DNA from: Myxococcota bacterium
Lineage (GTDB): Bacteria; Myxococcota_A; UBA9160; UBA4427
Length of the DNA stretch: 47,216 nucleotides
Direction: 5' to 3'
Assembly: GCA_030748735.1 (NCBI GenBank)
Contig: JASMLK010000088.1
Coordinates: 1 to 47,216 of the forward strand
Made by a program: the position numbers and the translations under genes. Under the pieces are notes generated by a model. That model saw nothing but the letters and a program-made list of their open reading frames with translations. It was not told where the DNA came from and did not search any database. This document shows positions 45,001 to 47,216 of this stretch, one piece after another; positions within the stretch are counted from its first letter, which is position 1, and each line of letters begins with the position of its first letter.

Positions 45001-46192
45001 GAGACGGGGTGGCCTCGAAGACCTGTGCGAACAGCGGGTCTTCGAAGAGTTCCCCGAGCATGTCGAAGATGAGGCCGATCCGCTTGCGAGCAATGATGCG
45101 CGTGGGTTGGAGCAGGATCATGTTGTCGCGGGTGAAGTCCACGCCCCGGCTGTCGTTGTTTCCCAGCAGGGTCGGCCGATGGGGCTCCTCTCGAAACTGC
45201 CCTTCCTCGATCGCGGCGCCTATGCACTTGACTGGAACGATGCATTCCTTACCGCCGAGGAGCACCGCGAGTTGCTGCAAGACCTCGCTGCGACGCGGGC
45301 GGGAGAGCGGGGCGAACATCTCCGCATCGACCGCGGTACCCACTTCCATCACGTTGATCGGGTTGTGACCGAAGGTAGAGATCAGTTCGTCGCACTGCAG
45401 TCGATTCAGGTTGAGCGCGATCCAGGTGCGTGCTTCCCACTGGCACGTCATCTGAATGACCGAGAAGACTTCACCGAGATGGGCATTCGTATGGAAGTGG
45501 TCTCTCGGCCCCTTCGGCTTGCCCTGGACTTCGCGATCGATTTCGCTGCTGCCGCCTTCCCAGTAGAAATCGTGATTGTTGCTCAGGACGGGGATCCCGA
45601 GGTGCTCCGAGAGCAGGACCAGGGCCAGGGAAAGAGCGGGGTTCCCGGGGTTGGAGTTGGTGTTCACTGCGAAGATCAGCTCGATCTCGTTGTCCTCGAA
45701 CGTGTGCCCGAGGTCCTCGACGATCTGGAGGGTGGTTTCCCAGAATTCGCCGATCAGGCGGTTGTAGCGGGGGCTTCCGCGTTCGAGTCGCTTGTGGAAG
45801 AAGGATTTGTAGAGCGGACATCGGTCGAACGCGAGCAGCCCGTCGACGACATGGCAATCGAAGTCGGGATCCAGCACGGCGTCTACGCGCGGATCGAAGT
45901 TCCCCGCAATGAAGTGAATCGCGGGGTCGGGAAGGACGCGCTGGAGAGCGTTTGCGTACTTCGCGATCTCCATCGTGACGCCGTCGATCGCGTACTCGTA
46001 GGTGACGAAAGCGACACCTCGAGCAAGCTTGTGCCGAAAAGCCCTGCGGTCCCTGGGACCCCGGGTGCTGGGGACGCGGCGACCATCTCTCAGGCGATCG
46101 AGCAGCAGCCCCAGGTCGAACCAGGTGGCGACGCCTTCGGCGCGCAGGTCGCGAAGCACCCGGTCCGTACGAAGTTTCTTCTGTGGTCCCAC
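42041..46192 (-). CDS. Fusion: GT4 glycosyltransferase + unknown helical part + phosphodiester glycosidase
   Basis: About 1,383 residues. Residues 55-585 form a GT-B glycosyltransferase, with SNNHDFYWEGG in the acceptor half, the QPTRIIARKRIGLIFDML donor-half start, and the family-4 E-x7-E motif in SETEGRGLPIIEAAACGVP. Residues about 585-1080 match nothing I know. The C-terminal 300 residues are a NAGPA-type phosphodiester glycosidase (DUF2233): WNGGYILNAE, SPLGLIVSGGRVV, VLTVNGRI, then GFDPGGSSTLVV. Having a synthase and a hydrolase-type domain together suggests making and trimming a glycoside. Start: GTG 46192 with GGAGG 8 bp upstream; GTG 46207 is an alternative. No signal peptide, so the NAGPA part would be cytoplasmic. 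Confidence 0.85.
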   Translation of the reverse strand: MGPQKKLRTDRVLRDLRAEGVATWFDLGLLLDRLRDGRRVPSTRGPRDRRAFRHKLARGVAFVTYEYAIDGVTMEIAKYANALQRVLPDPAIHFIAGNFDPRVDAVLDPDFDCHVVDGLLAFDRCPLYKSFFHKRLERGSPRYNRLIGEFWETTLQIVEDLGHTFEDNEIELIFAVNTNSNPGNPALSLALVLLSEHLGIPVLSNNHDFYWEGGSSEIDREVQGKPKGPRDHFHTNAHLGEVFSVIQMTCQWEARTWIALNLNRLQCDELISTFGHNPINVMEVGTAVDAEMFAPLSRPRRSEVLQQLAVLLGGKECIVPVKCIGAAIEEGQFREEPHRPTLLGNNDSRGVDFTRDNMILLQPTRIIARKRIGLIFDMLGELFEDPLFAQVFEATPSLKLTVMVTGPVADGQQRYFEGLLDNVRELFERLPAFVRDRVFFAPLFAGLDAFGFRKQFKKPALISEVYGTASLVCLPSETEGRGLPIIEAAACGVPALVRRYQPEEVYAHVIGEHLAADNRLDVIEFRGQRIGRKAIERTRDLLLRPHNHLDVSHHNRRVVEKRYSTRALHEDLAEAVDRLRLQLGRNKNPMTRAEDALSRFRRRMHGAQGRITDLIDAEAREYLPGYGRMGFMLMLKSLIDPSYFRAEEQRIRGMAFEFARRLMESCDAPEMRDASHDFFNTVDSLFLYQNGSLPVIFDHSIAYRHRSRHYYPYRDLTPQELWSVINGLHQEAFTSPNPRAEPHPAHHFSSWELAIEQLCGGTPAIDQRSRLMSRLEEDRPLAFIPGAHLELELELFLVQAVKARLGVAMHEHLEPDDLRDAEIAPIYVIARELPCADQPTVETVKTLIAETSNEELRLIFRHRLGRAVASQQLGLGIDVREFGRRALNVLREVKEGGGFVIACAEQSASTTDILDIERFHVGRAEDPFAANLLGIQPGEGFVQWVPPGLRFSLAYPTPVQTGLSLAETLESPRFERLCDELGESKILMALRNDAAERWTPVARQLEVIESGAHTDPSIVEEQAIGGLYEDGQPWSGNLARVGEGDRPLRYRILSSDTGPRTVVEFVEAFEAESGEKAQIAWNGGYILNAELVGKLGLPEPYIGSPLGLIVSGGRVVCPPLYAKPALTVDSDGMMEIRRVGCAGGLRVATSESDLLMPASAHNPATPPDEPCYYDLLYSDDALPGNGRTLIRLAGSRIMEIVSTVEGQDVAVFPVGLTLSLPAGPLPPGFDEGAQLQLELPELAGIEQAVEAGPLLVENGEIAIDMELEGWKTANSIRTQAARLDYLDMRGPKIAVGLDEKGCLIVLTVNGRIRESVGATHADMANIMQSQGCVAALGFDPGGSSTLVVGSATVNISPYNPAYATNVWSLPPCPRGVSNVVIGY

Positions 46193-46328
46193 GGCAGTCG
46201 CCTCCACCCACGTTCTATGTAGATGCGAGTTCGGCGGAGTCTAGCGCGGGGCCACGGGTTGCATGAGGAGCCGGCTGGGAGCGCGGGGGCAACCGATCCG
46301 TTCGAGTCCGTGCAAGAAATGGTTTCGA

Positions 46329-47216
46329 TCAGAAGGAGAACAGTTCCTGCAACTTGCCTTCGAGGACCTGGAACGAGAAGTGCTCACGGCCGAGCCGGAA
46401 GTTGTGCTCGGTGATCTCCTGCTGCAGATCGGGGTCGTGAATGATCCGATCGACCTCGGCTACGGCCTCGTCGGTGAGTTTCCCATTTTCGATCTGAACG
46501 GTGCGGAAGCCCTTGCTGCCGATATCCGGCCAGTAGACGGGCTCGTAGTTGTTGACGAAGATCGGCTTGCGGGCCAGAACGGCCTCCACGAAGGCGTTGC
46601 CGAACCCTTCGTACTCGCTGAAGTACGTCACCCCGGCCGCGTTCGCGTAGGCGTCCTCGAGAGAATAGATCTTGTGGCCATCTGCCCCGCGTTCGCGCTG
46701 ACTCAGGATCTTGTGGTACGCGAAGTAGACCTGATCTTCGAGCTGCTTTTCCTTGACCCGTGTCATCAGTTCCTTGAAGTAGCCCTTGCGTTCATCGTCT
46801 GCGGCGCTTCCCGTAATGACGAGCTTGACGCGCGGATCTTCGATGCGATGCACCAGGTCGATGGCGACTTCGATTCCCTTGCGCTTGACGATGCGCGTGA
46901 TCTGGAAGAGCGGGATGTCGCCCTCCTGGATGCCGATGCTCGGGAGCAGGTCACGGTTGTAGTCATCCTTGCGCCCGTACTCGCGCTCGAAGTCCATCAC
47001 ATTGGGAACCACGATCGACTGCATGCCGAATCGTTCTTTCAATTCTCGCTGTGCCGCCGTGTTGATGACTGCGTGCTTCACCCCGGGGATGCGGAGTGGG
47101 AAGGTGGAGTCGACCAGTTCCGTGATTTCGCGAAACGGGGTCGCGTAACGATCGCCCCGCTCCCATGCATAGTCGTGATCGTGCGTGACGACCGGGATCG
47201 TGAGCTGCTCCGACGC
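46329..47216 (-). CDS. GT4 glycosyltransferase (N-terminus outside window)
   Basis: The last 295 codons of a GT-B enzyme that runs off the window edge. The frame is open to the edge and contains VTHDHDYAWERGDRY, which matches the SNNHDFYWEGG region of the neighbouring fusion, so the two are related. The donor half has ITRIVKRKGIEVAIDLVHRI and the E-x7-E stretch YFSEYEGFGNAFVEAVLA. The HDH-DY-W pattern recalls enzymes making mannosylglucosylglycerate-type solutes, but this is recall only. An internal GTG near 47081 is not the real start. Confidence 0.88.
   Translation of the reverse strand, partial: ASEQLTIPVVTHDHDYAWERGDRYATPFREITELVDSTFPLRIPGVKHAVINTAAQRELKERFGMQSIVVPNVMDFEREYGRKDDYNRDLLPSIGIQEGDIPLFQITRIVKRKGIEVAIDLVHRIEDPRVKLVITGSAADDERKGYFKELMTRVKEKQLEDQVYFAYHKILSQRERGADGHKIYSLEDAYANAAGVTYFSEYEGFGNAFVEAVLARKPIFVNNYEPVYWPDIGSKGFRTVQIENGKLTDEAVAEVDRIIHDPDLQQEITEHNFRLGREHFSFQVLEGKLQELFSF

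Overview
The window is GC-rich, almost fully coding DNA from a Gram-negative bacterium. Many genes overlap by 4 bp (ATGA/GTGA), there are many lipoproteins with clear lipoboxes, and there are LPS-core, LolB-like and outer-membrane proteins. A Gld-type ABC exporter, a bactofilin, a DUF3738 protein and a Sec-type recoding signal suggest an uncultured deltaproteobacterial-grade lineage (Myxococcota/Desulfobacterota-like). This is inference: no rRNA or tRNA is present to fix the taxonomy.

Layout. (1) 1-2.1 kb: cysteine desulfurase and APS kinase (sulfur metabolism). (2) 2.3-10.9 kb: a tightly coupled run of a TPR lipoprotein, a LolB-like lipoprotein and a complete Opp/Dpp-type peptide ABC importer (binding protein, two permeases, two ATPases). 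(3) 11-16.2 kb: envelope and accessory proteins, namely a DUF3738 lipoprotein, an unknown lipoprotein, a SIMPL protein, an outer-membrane beta-barrel gene broken by an in-frame TAA, and, on the minus strand, an ArsM-like methyltransferase whose conserved catalytic cysteine codon is an in-frame UGA followed by a textbook bacterial SECIS hairpin, i.e. a probable selenoprotein. (4) 16.2-22 kb: a TetR regulator with a promoter and near-perfect palindromic operator, leading an operon for a four-part type II molybdenum enzyme of the ethylbenzene dehydrogenase/steroid C25 dehydrogenase clade (alpha, beta, gamma, TorD-like chaperone). A TSUP transporter and an M16 protease converge on it. (5) 26-29.5 kb: a small unknown protein with a repeated upstream motif, a fused double LPS-kinase-like protein and a WaaG-like glycosyltransferase. 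(6) 29.8-34.5 kb: GldA/GldF/GldG-like ABC system plus DUF4340. (7) 34.5-35 kb: a gene graveyard with at least two recognisable remnants. (8) 35-40.4 kb: suhB-like, tatD, holB, bactofilin, an EF-Tu-domain-II-like protein, a methyltransferase and a PPK2 with a one-base deletion in a C run. (9) 40.5-47.2 kb: a minus-strand set containing an unknown protein, a giant glycosyltransferase/phosphodiester-glycosidase fusion and a second, related GT4 glycosyltransferase cut by the window edge.

The most notable items are the candidate selenocysteine methyltransferase (14382-15167, minus), the TetR-controlled type II molybdoenzyme operon, and the glycosyltransferase-phosphodiester glycosidase fusion with its paired GT4. 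No CRISPR array, IS element, tRNA or rRNA was seen.
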